64,000 nucleotides of DNA from Lithodes maja. Lineage: Eukaryota; Arthropoda; Malacostraca; Decapoda; Lithodidae. The notes beneath the pieces were generated by a model, which saw only the letters and a program-made list of their open reading frames with translations, made no database searches and was not told where the DNA came from. Shown here in pieces: positions 10,571 through 21,803 of the stretch. The stretch is from contig JBAKBP010001576.1 of assembly GCA_037953745.1 (NCBI GenBank), positions 1 to 64,000 on the forward strand, written 5' to 3'. Position 1 is the stretch's first letter. The number at the start of each line of letters is the position of its first letter. Made by a program: the position numbers and the translations under genes.

Positions 10571-10747
10571 TCGAAGTGGCTATGGGACACCACCAGGGGT
10601 GTCACGCAGCCCAGCCAGTGAGGCTGGGCTACGGGACACCACTGGTGGTGTCACGTAGCCCAGCCTCACTGGCTAGGCTGCGTGACACTACCAGTGGTGT
10701 CTCGCAGCCCAGCCACACTGGGTAGGCTACGGGACACCACCACAAGT
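10571..10747. repeat. Hairpin-forming subterminal repeats, left arm
   Basis: Alternating-orientation copies of GGGACACCACCAGTGGTGTC separated by CGTAGCCCAGCCWCACTGG-type spacers, able to fold into several stems. The right arm has a shorter version at 22495-22573. Confidence 0.85.
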
Positions 10748-10984
10748 GTTTTCATATTTATCGCCATATAATTCAGCCAATTAGACTGTTGAATCGAAAT
10801 TCTTTGGATTATTATTTATATTATCATTAAAAACGTTGGACTTTATTAAATTATAATCCTACTTATATATACAGACCTATTCCACACTCAACACCCTACG
10901 CCACACACACTCACACATACCTATTTATACATCTAACTAGGCGTTATATATAGCCGTTATAAATGTGTGTATATTCTTCGTCTT
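10748..10984. other. Left-arm unique AT-rich DNA
   Basis: No gene or repeat recognised. This stretch has no counterpart in the right arm. Confidence 0.4.
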
Positions 10985-11190
10985 ACATATCCATCTTATA
11001 AGAACTATATCGGAGTCTGCAGAAAGTCGATTGGCCCACACAAGGTGGATCCCTCTCACACCCAACCCATCTCGTTTATATGTTTATCTAATTTTATTTT
11101 GAAACTCTATCGTTCTTGATTCCACAATGGCGCTAGGTATCCTATTCCACATGTCTATTGTCTACATATCTGTTACCATTATGGTATAAT
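10985..11190 (-). mobile_element. CR1-like LINE 3' end fragment
   Basis: Minus-strand GTGTGAGAGGGATCCACC, GGGCCAATCGAC and CTGCAGACTCC text is the recurring 3' end of the CR1-like family found at 14780-17640. The preceding sequence corresponds to the C-terminal coding region (SFKIK-type text), heavily mutated. Confidence 0.65.
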
Positions 11191-11769
11191 CAAACAGAAG
11201 TAAAGTCATTCATACTTGCATAACGTGCTATAAGACAGCTTGACGACGTTCACAAGCACAAGTGCGTCAATGTGTGGATAGTTACATGTGTTTGTGTAAA
11301 TAAATATGTTTGTGAGTGTAATATAAAGTAATGCAAATACAGTATATGTGCGTAAATAAATGTTTGTTTACGAATGTTATATGGATGTGCAAATGCATGT
11401 CTACATGAGTATGTATGTGCGTGTGTAATGGCATGTACGTTTGGGTCATAATTTGGAAGGAACACAATTATATATTTGTGAAAGAAATTGCAAAGCACAC
11501 TGTAAAGTGATCAGCTCAGTAGCAGTAGGCTTTCAAGCATAAACTGAATAGCTTAATGAATTAATTGGGTGTGAGTTGGATCTGCCTTGCGTAGGCCAGT
11601 TTTGGGGGTGGGGGGGGGGGGCAGTGCAAGCTTGCGTGCACGAGTAGGAATGTGCATATACGAACATAAAGCCTGTACGTTTGTGAGTGGAAATATGTGT
11701 TTGTATAATGGATGTACAAAATTAATAATGAATGTACAATATGTTTTGTGTTACTCAGTTACTTGTTCG
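11191..11769. other. Left-arm TG-rich DNA
   Basis: GT-rich, weakly periodic sequence with no credible gene. A G-run (GGGGGTGGGGGGGGGGG) lies near 11604-11621. Confidence 0.4.
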
Positions 11770-12230
11770 TCAAGGGGAATCCACGCAATGCGAGCTAAGC
11801 TCATTATTATCGCGCCTCCTTAACTGGGAATGTATTGCGTGAAATGCATGTTAAGTGTTTTATGTACTGTTGGAATGGCTGTGGATGTGTGTGTAGTCTG
11901 TATTTAGCCAATTGGCGACATCGGAAACGAAGGCTTAGGGTGATCTGTATGGTACCATTCTCACTATAGACGGTACCGTCTCGCCCGAAGGCTTAGGTAG
12001 CCATCAGCTTAGGTGAACCATATGATACCCATCTCGCCTTGTACCATTTTTGCCAACCCCAGATGGGACGTCACAACGTCGTCCACTTATTCCAGGTACC
12101 TATTTACAGCTAGGTGAACTGAGGCTAACACATGAAAGGAGACAAGCCCAATTTGTCTCCGCCCGGCCGGGGATTGAACCCCCGACCCCTCGTGTGTGAG
12201 ACGAGAGCTCTACCTACTAGGCTACGGGCT
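11770..12230 (-). mobile_element. tRNA-Val-derived SINE, copy 2
   Basis: Same family as copy 1, with the head at 12230 reading inward on the minus strand. It sits in the left arm of the 12-kb unit, and its counterpart in the right arm is copy 3 at 21802. The SINE was therefore part of the arm before the arms diverged. The head again abuts TG-rich repeat. Confidence 0.8.
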
Positions 12231-12928
12231 GTGTGTGTGAGTGTGAGTGTATGTGTTTGTGTGTGTGTGTGTGTGTGATAGAGAGTGAATGAGAGAGTCA
12301 TTCACATAACTTGTCTTTGTGAATGTGTGTTTGAGTTTGTGATTAGGAATGCGAATATGTATTTGTGCGTGTGGTTCTGAAAGAACATTAGAGTGTGGGT
12401 GCGATTGTGGGAGGGAATATCAATGTGTGTGTGTGTGTATTCTGATTGGAAATGTGAAGGCGAGTGTGTAGTTGTGAATGTATGTTCGAATATATGTGTG
12501 TTGTCGAGTGGTAATCTAAAAGTGTGTGTGTGTGTGTAGATATATGAATATAAATCACCGAACTTGTTCGTCAAGGTGAATACACGCAATGCGAGTTAAT
12601 GACATTGTGGGTAGGAATACGAATATGTGTTCCTGAATGATTTTGTGGGTGAAAATGTGAATGTTCATGAGTGTGTGTGTGTTTATTTAGTGAATCAACA
12701 TAGAAGATAATAGGTAAAATTTCTCAATTGATGATGCATTTATTGTCTGGTGATTATTGGCATCCAAATGTGATGTTTGGTTAATTTAGGATAGGGATTG
12801 TAATTGGTAAATCTATAGCATTATAAAACATTTATATTGCTACCATGTGAGTGCGGGCGAAGAAGGTTGCGAGAAAAAAAACCCCGCTGACCAACCTCTG
12901 GATACCAGCGTACGTGGACCCTTTACCT

Positions 12929-12936
<8 letters not shown>
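12231..12936. repeat. TG-rich DNA and left-arm core
   Basis: GT-rich degenerate repeats to about 12690. From about 12745 the sequence aligns, inverted and about 15-20% diverged, with 21180-21345. No gene. Confidence 0.6.
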
Positions 12937-12977
<41 letters not shown>

Positions 12978-13361
12978 CCTTTATTAAGGTGACAGTTACA
13001 AAGTGGTGTACAATCTATCTTATTCTAGTTACATTGTAGTTTATCTTATTGTACCAGTACCTCCCTACAATCAACCTAGTTGTTCCCCAATTCGTCCCTC
13101 CGCCACGACCATTTCAAAGTCCAAGTCTCTCACTCTTGTCCTCTGTAGCGGGGAGGACCTTGTACCCCTGAGACATAGGAGTGCAGACCTGAGAAGAGAG
13201 AAAGAGAGCCGGCATCTCATCCAAGTTATGACTTGGCTTCTATGCTGGCGCTTTTTCTCCGATATTTGTTCAGCTAATCTGGCATAGAAGACACTTGCAG
13301 AAGGTCCCATACCTCCCGACGATGAGAAGACCAGAGGAGTAAAGCTTCCTTGATCCCTGTC
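12937..13361 (-). pseudogene. Poly(A)-tailed retrosequence, 5'-truncated copy
   Basis: Minus-strand copy of the sequence at 55560-55980. It encodes the tail of a protein with MGPSASVFYARLAEQISEKK, VITWMRCRLSFSLLRSALL and CLRGTRS, followed by AATAAA-containing 3' sequence and a poly(A) tail of about 40 (a T-run at 12937-12977). It is an L1-like retro-insertion, and the inverted arm at 21170 shows the same site without it. I recall this C-terminal domain from retroelement proteins of many aquatic invertebrates, but I cannot name the family securely. Confidence 0.65.
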
Positions 13362-13409
13362 TCAAGCTAATCCAGGTAATCCAGGAAATTAACACCTACT
13401 TGTAAATTG

Positions 13410-13493
<84 letters not shown>
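13410..13493. repeat. (CT)n microsatellite at the block B boundary
   Basis: Uninterrupted CT run. The matching run at 57041-57144 is where block B' begins, so B and B' become homologous at this microsatellite. Confidence 0.95.
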
Positions 13494-13495
<2 letters not shown>

Positions 13496-13497
<2 letters not shown>

Positions 13498-14632
13498 GGA
13501 AACACTCCAAATAGGTTTAGACATATTACACAAATGGGCAGTAAACTGGCAGATGAAGTTCAATGTAGGTAAATGCAGTGTAGTAAACTGGCAGATGAAG
13601 TTCAATGTAGGTAAATGCAGTGAAGTAAACTGGCAGATGAAGTTCAATGTAGGTAAATGCAGTGTAGTAAACTGGCAGATGAAGTTCAATGTAGGTAAAT
13701 GCAGTGTAGTAAACTGGCAGATGAAGTTCAATGTAGGTAAATGCAGTGTAGTAAACTGGCACATGAAGTTCAATGTAGGTAAATGCAGTGTAGTAAACTG
13801 GCAGATGAAGTTCAATGTAGGTAAATGCAGTGTAGTAAACTGGCAGATGAAGTTCAATGTAGGTAAATGCAGTGTAGTAAACTGGCAGATGAAGTTCAAT
13901 GTAGGTAAATGCAGTGTAGTAAACTGGCACATGAAGTTCAATGTAGGTAAATGCAGTGTAGTAAACTGGCAGATGAAGTTCAATGTAGGTAAATGCAGTG
14001 TAGTAAACTGGCAGATGAAGTTCAATGTAGGTAAATGCAGTGTAGTAAACTGACAGATGAAGTTCAATGTAGGTAAATGCAGTGTAGTAAACTGACAGAT
14101 GAAGTTCAATGTAGGTATATGCAGTGTAGTAAACTGACAGATGAAGTTCAATGTAGGTAAATGCAGTGTAGTAAACTGGCAGATGAAGTTCAATGTAGGT
14201 AAATGCAGTGTAGTAAACTGGCAGATGAAGTTCAATGTAGGTAAATGCAGTGTAGTAAACTGACAGATGAAGTTCAATGTAGGTAAATGCAGTGTAGTAA
14301 ACTGGCAGATGAAGTTCAATGTAGGTAAATGCAGTGTAGTAAACTGGCAGATGAAGTTCAATGTAGGTAAATGCAGTGTAGTAAACTGGCAGATGAAGTT
14401 CAATGTAGGTAAATGCAGTGTAGTAAAATTTAGTAAATCGATAGGAAATGCAGTATACAATTTCGATAACGTGGATATAACTAACTCAAATAATGAAAAA
14501 GCCTTGAGAATCATCGTCAACTGTGATTTGAAACCAAGAAATCAATGCATCAGTGTTCGAAATAAGGCAAATAGAGTTCTTGGATGTATAGCTAGAAGTG
14601 TGAGTAACAGAACAGCAGACGTATCTTGAACT
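13496..14632 (+). pseudogene. CR1-like LINE fragment with internally amplified codons
   Basis: Codons upstream of the VNTR ([19 protein letters not shown]) and downstream (ALRIIVNCDLKPRNQCI, VRNKANRVLGCIARSVSNR) are consecutive parts of the CR1 ORF2 region just after the catalytic YADD motif. Between them a 14-codon segment is repeated about 21 times. Several units carry TGG-to-TGA changes, so the plus frame is not open throughout. Confidence 0.75.
13541..14428. repeat. 42-bp VNTR, 21 units
   Basis: Unit encodes [14 protein letters not shown] on the plus strand; 42 bp equals 14 codons, so both strands stay largely open. Variants include TGACAG/TGGCAG, CACATG and one TATATG. The homologous array at 57193-57782 has 14 units. 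A minus-strand 342-codon frame across it is a repeat artefact. Confidence 0.97.
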
Positions 14633-14779
14633 TTTATCTAGCGTTAGTGAGGCTACGTATGGATTATGCTGTTCAAAATTGGAGTCCCTATTACAGAATG
14701 AACATACTGTAGATTCCTTGGAGAGAGTACAACTGAGAATGACAAAAAATAATTGTAATATTTGAAATCTTCCATATAA

Positions 14780-15625
14780 GAACATAAGAACATAAGAAAA
14801 TGGGAGTCTGCAAAAAGCCGATCGGCCCACACAAGGCAGATGCCTGTCACACCCAACCCCAATTACAAGGTCCAATTATAGGCCCAACTCACTAATACCT
14901 TGAGTACTGCCCGCACCAAAACGGTCAGGGATTATCACAAGATTACGGGGGTCTGCTGAACGCCGATTGGCCCACACCTGGTAGATCCCCCTCACACCCA
15001 ACCTATCTCGTCCATATGCCTATCTAATTTTATCTTAAAGCTCCCTATCGTTCTTGATCCCACCATATCACTTGGTAGCCTATTCCACCCATCTACAACT
15101 CTGTTACCAAACCAATATTTGCCTATATCTTTTCTGAAACGATATTTATCTAATTTGAAACCATTTGTACGAGTTCTTTCGCTATCACTGAGCTTTAGTA
15201 CATTTTTCATGTCTCCTTTATTAATCCCACTAACCCACTTGAATACCTCTATCATATCCCCTCTAACTCTGCGTCTCTCTAACGAATGTAAGCCTAATTT
15301 CTTCAACCTTTCTTCATACGGAAAATTTCTAATATTATGGATAATTTTTGTCATTCTACGTTGTACTCTCTCCAATGAATCAATGTCCATTCTGTAATAA
15401 GGACACCAAAATTGAACAGCATAATCCATATGGGGTCTCACTAATGACAAGTAAAGTTTTAAGATAACATCAGCAGTTCTGTTACTCACACTCCTAGATA
15501 TGAACCAGAGAATCCTGTTTGCCTTGTTACGAACGCTTATACATTGTTTTCTAGGCTTCAAATCATTGCTAACCAACACACCTAGATCTTTCTCACAGTC
15601 TGAGCTTTCTAATTCCATATTAGCT
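14780..15625 (-). pseudogene. Two CR1-like LINE 3' ends, minus strand
   Basis: 14780-14880 is a short 3' end with AAGAACATAAGAAC tail units. 14940-15625 carries C-terminal coding text (LGVLVSNDLKPRKQCISVRN, LYLSLVRPHMDYAVQFW, DIDSLERVQRRMTK, YWFGNRVVDGWNRLP) that ends in the same 3' module. Palm motifs are absent. Copies in block B' are at 58140-58970. Confidence 0.75.
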
Positions 15626-15639
15626 AGTTTATATATAAC

Positions 15640-16034
15640 ATATGAAGACAGGTTGAAAAAGCTAGGCTTACATTCGTTAGAAAGACGCAGAGTTATATAT
15701 GATATGATAGAGGTGTTCAAGTGGGTAAGTGAGATAGGCTAAATACAGGGGATATGAAAGATGTACTGAAGCTCAGCGATAGCGAGAAACCTCAAACAAA
15801 TGGTTTCAAATGGGATACATTTCGTTTCAAGAATATTATAGGTAAATAGTGGTTTGGTAAGAGTTGTATATACCTATGGAACAGGCTACCTAGCGCCATA
15901 GTGCGATCAAGAACGATAGAGAGCTTCAAAATACAATTAGATAGACATATGGACAAGATGGGTTGGGTGTAAGAGGGATCTGCCTTGTGTGGGCCAATCG
16001 GCTTTATGCGGGCTCCTATTTTCTTATTTTTTCT
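15640..16034 (+). pseudogene. CR1-like LINE 3' end, plus strand
   Basis: Opposite-strand copy of the same C-terminal region (LKKLGLHSLERRRV, DMIEVFKWVS, then the GGGATCTGCCTTGTGTGGGC module), degraded by stops. It forms a head-to-head inverted pair with 14940-15625. Copy in B': 58990-59390. Confidence 0.7.
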
Positions 16035-16083
16035 TCTTTTCTGCGTATGAAGGAGACAAAACGCAGGTTACTAAACTATAATA

Positions 16084-16084
<1 letters not shown>

Positions 16085-16165
<81 letters not shown>
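16085..16165. repeat. (TA)n microsatellite
   Basis: Long TA run broken by one CTG. Only about 20 bp remain at the matching place in B' (59443-59461). Confidence 0.9.
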
Positions 16166-16170
<5 letters not shown>

Positions 16171-16811
16171 CTCTTATTGATACCTTTCATCCACTTAAAA
16201 CACCTATCACCTTTCATCCACTTAAAACACCTATCATTATTTCCTCTACATAATCGTATTTCTAGCAATATGATAGCAATATTAACTAATAAATCAGTCG
16301 GTCACAACTAATATTAATTATAATATTTATAACACACACAAACACACATATATATATATATATATAGTATGTGTGTGTGTATGTATTAGAATATACAATG
16401 GATGAAGCATTAGAATACAAATAGATTATTGGTGAGTGGGAGGAGTATAATCTGTGATTAGAGGACCAGCTGGATCCTCTAATCATATTTAATTGGTACC
16501 ATTGACTGCCTTTTTCCTTTAATTACAATTTATACTCCTCCCATTCCCCACTACCTCTTTTCTTAGTTGATACAATTTCTATATTTAACTGAATATTTAA
16601 TAGTGGATGCTAACGTGCTATTAAAAATATGTACTAATTATATATATATGGGTAGAGGAGGAGGTAATTACAGTAATTAAAAGTAGTTACTAAACTATAA
16701 CTGTAATGATATTGGAGTTGGACATTATTGAATTTATATAATTATGTACTATGGCACATGTTGCTTAGAAGAGAAGTACAAAGGAGTACAAAGGAGGAGA
16801 GAGAGAGCATA
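16166..16811. other. Block B noncoding interval
   Basis: A tandem pair of CACTTAAAACACCTATCA units at about 16190-16235, short TA and GT runs, and otherwise AT-rich DNA with no gene recognised. Duplicated at 59462-60110. Confidence 0.4.
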
Positions 16812-17640
16812 ACATAAGAACAACCTAAGATAATGGGAGTCTGCAGAAAGCCAATTGGCCCACACAAGGCAGATCACTCTCACACCCAACCCATCTTGAT
16901 TAGAGCAATGCCCATATTCACCTTATTTACTAATACTATTTCAAACTATCTTGGTCCATCATCAAGCACTTGATGTAGGTCCTAGAACAAACTATTACCA
17001 TATGAATCCATATACTTAGTCTAAACAAATCCTCTATGGTGTTATCCTAATGCCCTATTTAGTATTTATAATGGAGGTTGGGTGTGAGTGGGATATGCCG
17101 GTTGTTGTCCAGTCGGCGCTCTGCAGACCCCCGTTTTCCCATGTTGACCTCTGATCGTTATGGTGAGGTCAGTCCTCATGGTGTTAGTGAGTTGGGCCTA
17201 TTATTAGGCATTATAATTAGTGTTGGGTGTGAGAGAGATCTGCCTTATATGAGCCGATCGGCTTTCTGCAGACTCCCGTTTTCTTATGTTCTTATTTTCT
17301 TATATATAAGTCCTAGGACCTTACACATGATAGAAATCTTCCTTACGTATTCAAGTTCAGTGATAGCGAAAAAAAAATCGAACAAATGGTTTCAAATTAG
17401 ATATTTTTCGTTTCAGAAAAGATATAGGCAAATATTGGTTTGGTAACAGAGTTGTAGATAAGTGGTATAAGCTACCAAGTGCTATAGTGGAATCAAGAAC
17501 GATAGAGAGCATTAAGAAAAAAATAGATTGGCATATGGACGAGATGGGTTGGTTGTGAAGGGGATCTGCCGGGTGTGGGCCAATCGGCGCTCGACAGACC
17601 CTCATTGTCTGTCCTCTGACCGTTTTGGTGAGGTCGATCC
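16812..17640. mobile_element. Cluster of CR1-like LINE 3' modules
   Basis: The module GGATCTGCC...CCGATCGGC...CTGCAGACTCCC occurs at about 16815-16890 (minus), 17070-17130, 17220-17310 and 17540-17630 (plus). The last follows degraded C-terminal coding text (FSDSEKKSNKWFQIRYFSF near 17350). Each is a separate 5'-truncated insertion or a tandem derivative. Confidence 0.65.
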
Positions 17641-17739
17641 TCTATGCGCATTACTGTATATCATCTAGGCCTACGTGTATAGTATCATTTTATTTTATAT
17701 CAAAGAAAGTCTTAACCCGACCCTCTTGTCAAAACCTCA

Positions 17740-20520
17740 AATTGTGAACGTCGACACATCTTTTGTGCTAATATAGAATAATAAAGGTACACAAATAATA
17801 CTTGCATTAATATACCGACCTCCAGCTCAATCAGTGCAAACTGACCGAGAAATTTATGAACAAATTGCAGATGTAAGTAACTCACAAGATACCATATTTT
17901 TTGGCGACTTTAATTTACTTGTGACCAAGTGGGGCGATACTCTTACTTCACACTCCGGACATGACTTGTATACGAACTTGCAAGAGAGTTCGCTTTATCA
18001 ATTTGTTCGAACACCGACCCGTGGTAATAACGTTCTTGACATTGTACTTGCAACAAAAGAAGAATTAATAGAGAATTTGAATGTTGGTGATTAATTCAGT
18101 AACAGCGACCGACCATCGTACGATAACTTTCACTTTAATAAACTATACTAGTAACGAACCAAATAGTAGCATCGAAAAAGTCCCTAATTTCAAGAAAGCA
18201 AACTTTCATAAACTTAGAGCTATGTTTAAAGAAACTGACTGGAGCTTTTTAATTAACAATAACGACATAAATACATCTTGGAAGTTTTTCGAAACCACTT
18301 ACCTAAAAGCAGTGCAAGACTGCATACCATCGAAAATACGGCGTCCAGGCCATAATAATAAGCCCAAATGGTGGAATAAAGATATTTCAAACTGCCTGCT
18401 TGCTAAAAAATTTGCTAATGATAGATTAAAATCCTCACAAAATGACGAAGAACGGGTGAAATTTGTAGAGCTACGACGCAAAGCCAAAAAGTTAATTAAG
18501 CAAAGTAAAAAGACCCTAGAGTTACATATTGCGAATCAAAGTAAAACAAACCCGAAAGAATTCTATAGTTATATCAGAAAGAAAAAAGTAGTTACTTCAA
18601 CTGTTGGACCGTTAGTCGATGAAAATGGAGAATACACCAAAGACGAAGTACAAATGAGTAATGCCCTCAATACCTTCTTTGCATCAGTTTTTACAAAGGA
18701 AGACCTCAGTGATATCCCTACACCATCGCCGATTCAGATTGATAATTCAGATGTTCTAAGCAATATCACCGTTACAGAGAGAGAAGTATTGAATTGTTTA
18801 GATAAACTCAAGGTAAATAAAACGCCTGGACCTGATAAAATCTCACCTAGAGCCCTAAAGGAAGCTAAGGATGAGCTCTCCAAACCACTGACATTACTAT
18901 TCAATAAATCCTTGCAGTCTGGAACTATGCCTGATCAGTGGAAGATAGCCAACGTAACACCGATATTAAAAAAAGGCAGCAAATCCCTACCCAGTAACTA
19001 TCGTCCAATTAGCTTAACCTCAGTTGTATGTAAAATGCTAGAAACGGTCATAAGAGACAGACTCGTAAATCACGTAGAGGAAAATAACATACTTAAAGAT
19101 ACTCAACACGGCTTTCGTAAAAAACGTTCCTGTTTAACAAACCTCTTAGACTTCTTCCACGATATCCTTAACCTCTACGATGAGAGTAAAGCTGTAGATA
19201 TTATATACCTTGATTTTCAAAAGGCCTTTGACAAAGTTCCCCACAAACGTTTACTGCTAAAACTAAAAGCGCATGGAATACAAGACGGTGTGTTGAAATG
19301 AATAGAAAATTGGCTCAGCGACAGAAAGCAAAGAGTAGTCATAAACGGTAAGGCATCTAAATGGACCAATGTAAGTAGCGGGGTACCCCAGGGATCGGTA
19401 CTAGGACCAATTCTCTTTCTAATTTACATCAACGACATAGATGAGGGTCTCGCCTGTACAATCTCAAAATTTGCTGACGATACAAAAATTGCAAATAGCG
19501 TACTCTCAAAAGATCAAGTTGACGATATGAACACAATCTAGATAAATTGTCACATTGGGCCCAAATTTGGCAAATGAGTTTCAATGCGGATAAATGTAAA
19601 GTACTACATATCGGATACGTAAATGAGAAAGCAAACTATTCGATGAATGGCACTCAGCTTAACCCTTTCAGACTCATATGACACAGAGGTTGCCAGATTA
19701 GCAATAAGAAATAGAGTTCTCTCACTTTTATAATTACCTCTCCAAAATTAGTGTTCTGCCCACAGCTAACTCAAAGACAACTGCAGAAGTTGAAGTAACT
19801 AAACTAAAGGTTTCTAAATACCCCTGATGGTAACAAAGGCTTTAAAGTATCCCTAATAGGCTCAAAATCGCGTCTTATGTCGGAAGGGGTTAAGAATGTA
19901 AACAGAGAAACCGATCTGGGAGTAACAATATCGAGTAACCTAAAACCGAGTCAACAATGTTCAGAAGTTGTTAAGAAGGCAAACAAAATAATTGGCTTTA
20001 TAGGCAGGTCATTTGAGCATAAATCCAAAGACGTTATCCCAACCCTTTACAATTCCTTAGTCCGCCCTCTTCTGGAATACTGCGTTCAATGCTGTGCCCT
20101 TATTACCAAAAAGACATAAACAAGCTAGAACGAGTTCAACGTAGAGTTACCAAAATGATACTGATACGTAGCCTAAAGAACAAACCATACGAAGAGCATC
20201 TTAGAGAATTAAATATATTTCCTTTAACCCAGCGCAGATTAAGAGGTGACTTAATTCAAGTGTTCCAAATCATCAAACGCATCGACAATATGAACTGTAT
20301 CACTATCGACCAATCTAATTAAACGGTTGCAAAATTATTGGTAAATCTTTTAACTCACACGAATCTAAGAATTTCTTCTTCAATCGAGTTGTCAACTTGT
20401 GGAATGGGTTTCCTCGAGACGTTATAGACTGCAGTACCGTTGATTCATTTAAACTCCGCCTAGACAAATATCTCGCATCAAACCCGCGACTGACTGCGTT
20501 TGTAAATGAATAACTTTATT
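17740..20520 (+). pseudogene. CR1-like non-LTR retrotransposon ORF2, copy 1
   Basis: Family role: apurinic-type endonuclease plus reverse transcriptase for target-primed insertion. Endonuclease motifs: LIYRPP near 17808, GDFN near 17905, and SDH-type text near 18105. RT motifs: TPGPDKISPRALK near 18830, LPSNYRPISLTSV near 18988, DTQHGFRKKRSC, IIYLDFQKAFDKVPHKRL, SGVPQGSVLGPILFLIYIND near 19378, KFADDTKIA near 19470. Breaks: a TAA in the endonuclease (18092), a frameshift at a CGAC duplication near 18105, a TGA replacing a Trp-type codon near 19300, a 1-nt loss near 19527, a TTAA MITE at 19663-19889, and a frameshift near 20093. The C-terminus ends NPRLTAFVNE at about 20512. The second copy is at 61030-63462. 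Confidence 0.85.
19663..19889. mobile_element. TTAA-type MITE inserted in the CR1-like LINE
   Basis: A 227-bp noncoding insert flanked by TTAA at 19659-19662 and 19890-19893, with inverted ends CCCTTTCAGACTCATATGAC and its partner CTTATGTCGGAAGGGG. Precise removal leaving one TTAA reconnects the LINE reading frame between GTQL and KNVNRETDLG. Present at the same base in the B' copy (62950-63176). Confidence 0.9.
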
Positions 20521-20869
20521 TTATCCTCCCCTCAGTTACTAACCCATAATATGTCCCCTACTAACTTCCTAGTCCTGCCACGGACATTAGTTCCAGGGCA
20601 GTAGTTCCCTTTCCAATGTTCCCTTACCCACTCTAAACCACTGTTTGGACACTTGATCCTCAGTGTTTTGGAGGACAAGCAGCCTAGAAGGGTCACTAGA
20701 CCTGTTGTTGCTTGATTTCCTTTGTACTCTTTTGTACTCATTACAACTCGTACCAGACCGTCAAATCCGGAGAGGACTTCACATTATTGTCCCCTTATAC
20801 CATGGAGGTATTAACAAAGTATATACAGCATACTTTAGGTATTAAGGCCTTATTACCTCAATGCCTTAT
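20521..20869. other. Sequence after the LINE, unassigned
   Basis: Probably LINE 3' UTR or unique arm DNA. Short open frames show no family resemblance. It has no counterpart in B', which ends at 63462. Confidence 0.35.
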
Positions 20870-21030
20870 ACCAAGTCTCTATTTATTCCATTTTGTAAAA
20901 CTGAGGAACAAGGGGTAAGGAGACTTGTCCCAATGTCTCTTTCCTGGTTGGGATTCGAACCCAGCTCCTCTTAGTTGTAAAGTAAGTATGCCAACCAATA
21001 CATAACCGAGCACGTTGGTGTATAACCTAT
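20870..21030 (-). mobile_element. Second tRNA-derived SINE type
   Basis: Minus strand has B-box GGGTTCGAATCCC and an anticodon-type loop TTTACAA, followed by GACAAGTCTCCTTAC and CCTCAGTTTTAC. That body is a diverged version of the core in the tRNA-Val SINE family. It is probably a truncated SINE of a different head type. Confidence 0.5.
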
Positions 21031-21419
21031 ATTTGATTAATTTCACTACAACACCAAACACCCTCAATGAAATTAATGAGAGAGAGAGACCACACCATCA
21101 GATAATTATGCTGGCAGGTACAATTTACAAGTAGGTGTTAATTTTCTGGATTACCTGGATTAGCTTGAGATCTTAAGGTAAAGGATCCACGTACGCTGGT
21201 ATCCAGAGGCTGGTCAGCGGGGTTTTTTTTTCATAACCCTCTTCGGCCGCACTCATATATGGTAGCTTTTGAAATGTTTCATAATTCTATTATTTTTACC
21301 AATTACTTTCCGTAACCTAAATTACCCAAACTTCATATTTGGATTCCAATAATCAGACAAAACTTGCATTACAGATTTAGATATATTACCTATTAGCTTT
21401 CATGGCTATACAGTATATG

Positions 21420-21433
21420 CAATATATATATAT

Positions 21434-21512
<79 letters not shown>

Positions 21513-21535
21513 CAACACACACACACACACATGTA
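21420..21535. repeat. (TA)n plus (CA)n microsatellite
   Basis: TA run from about 21421 to 21510 followed by a short CA run. The open frames across it are artefacts. Confidence 0.9.
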
Positions 21536-21731
21536 ATTTACAAGTGGACAAGGATTCACTATTAAAAGCACCTACCCTGCCATGTATATTTCTACTCACA
21601 AACATACAACCACGTGCTCACACACACACTTACACAAACACACCTTTATATTCACAATCACAGAAACATTTCGTACTTTCATTCACAAACCCCTACGTAA
21701 ATATTTCCATCCACACCGTTATCATTCATTT

Positions 21732-21733
<2 letters not shown>

Positions 21734-21801
<68 letters not shown>
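21734..21801. repeat. (CA)n microsatellite at the SINE head
   Basis: 34 CA units ending exactly where the SINE head CAGCCCGTAGCC begins. Confidence 0.95.

Positions 21802-21803
<2 letters not shown>

Noticed and set aside
13492..14520. 342-codon minus-strand frame with a 14-residue repeat ([14 protein letters not shown])
   Set aside because: It is the antisense of a 42-bp VNTR derived from LINE codons; openness follows from the 3n unit length, and there is no independent evidence of coding. The same holds at 57144-57878.
14940..16034. Twin-priming inversion of one LINE
   Set aside because: The two halves contain overlapping rather than adjacent parts of the element, so two insertions are more likely.
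21386..21571. Short frames of alternating Ile/Tyr or Val/Cys
   Set aside because: Translations of TA, CA and GT microsatellites (also at 7321, 16071, 39051 and 23007).
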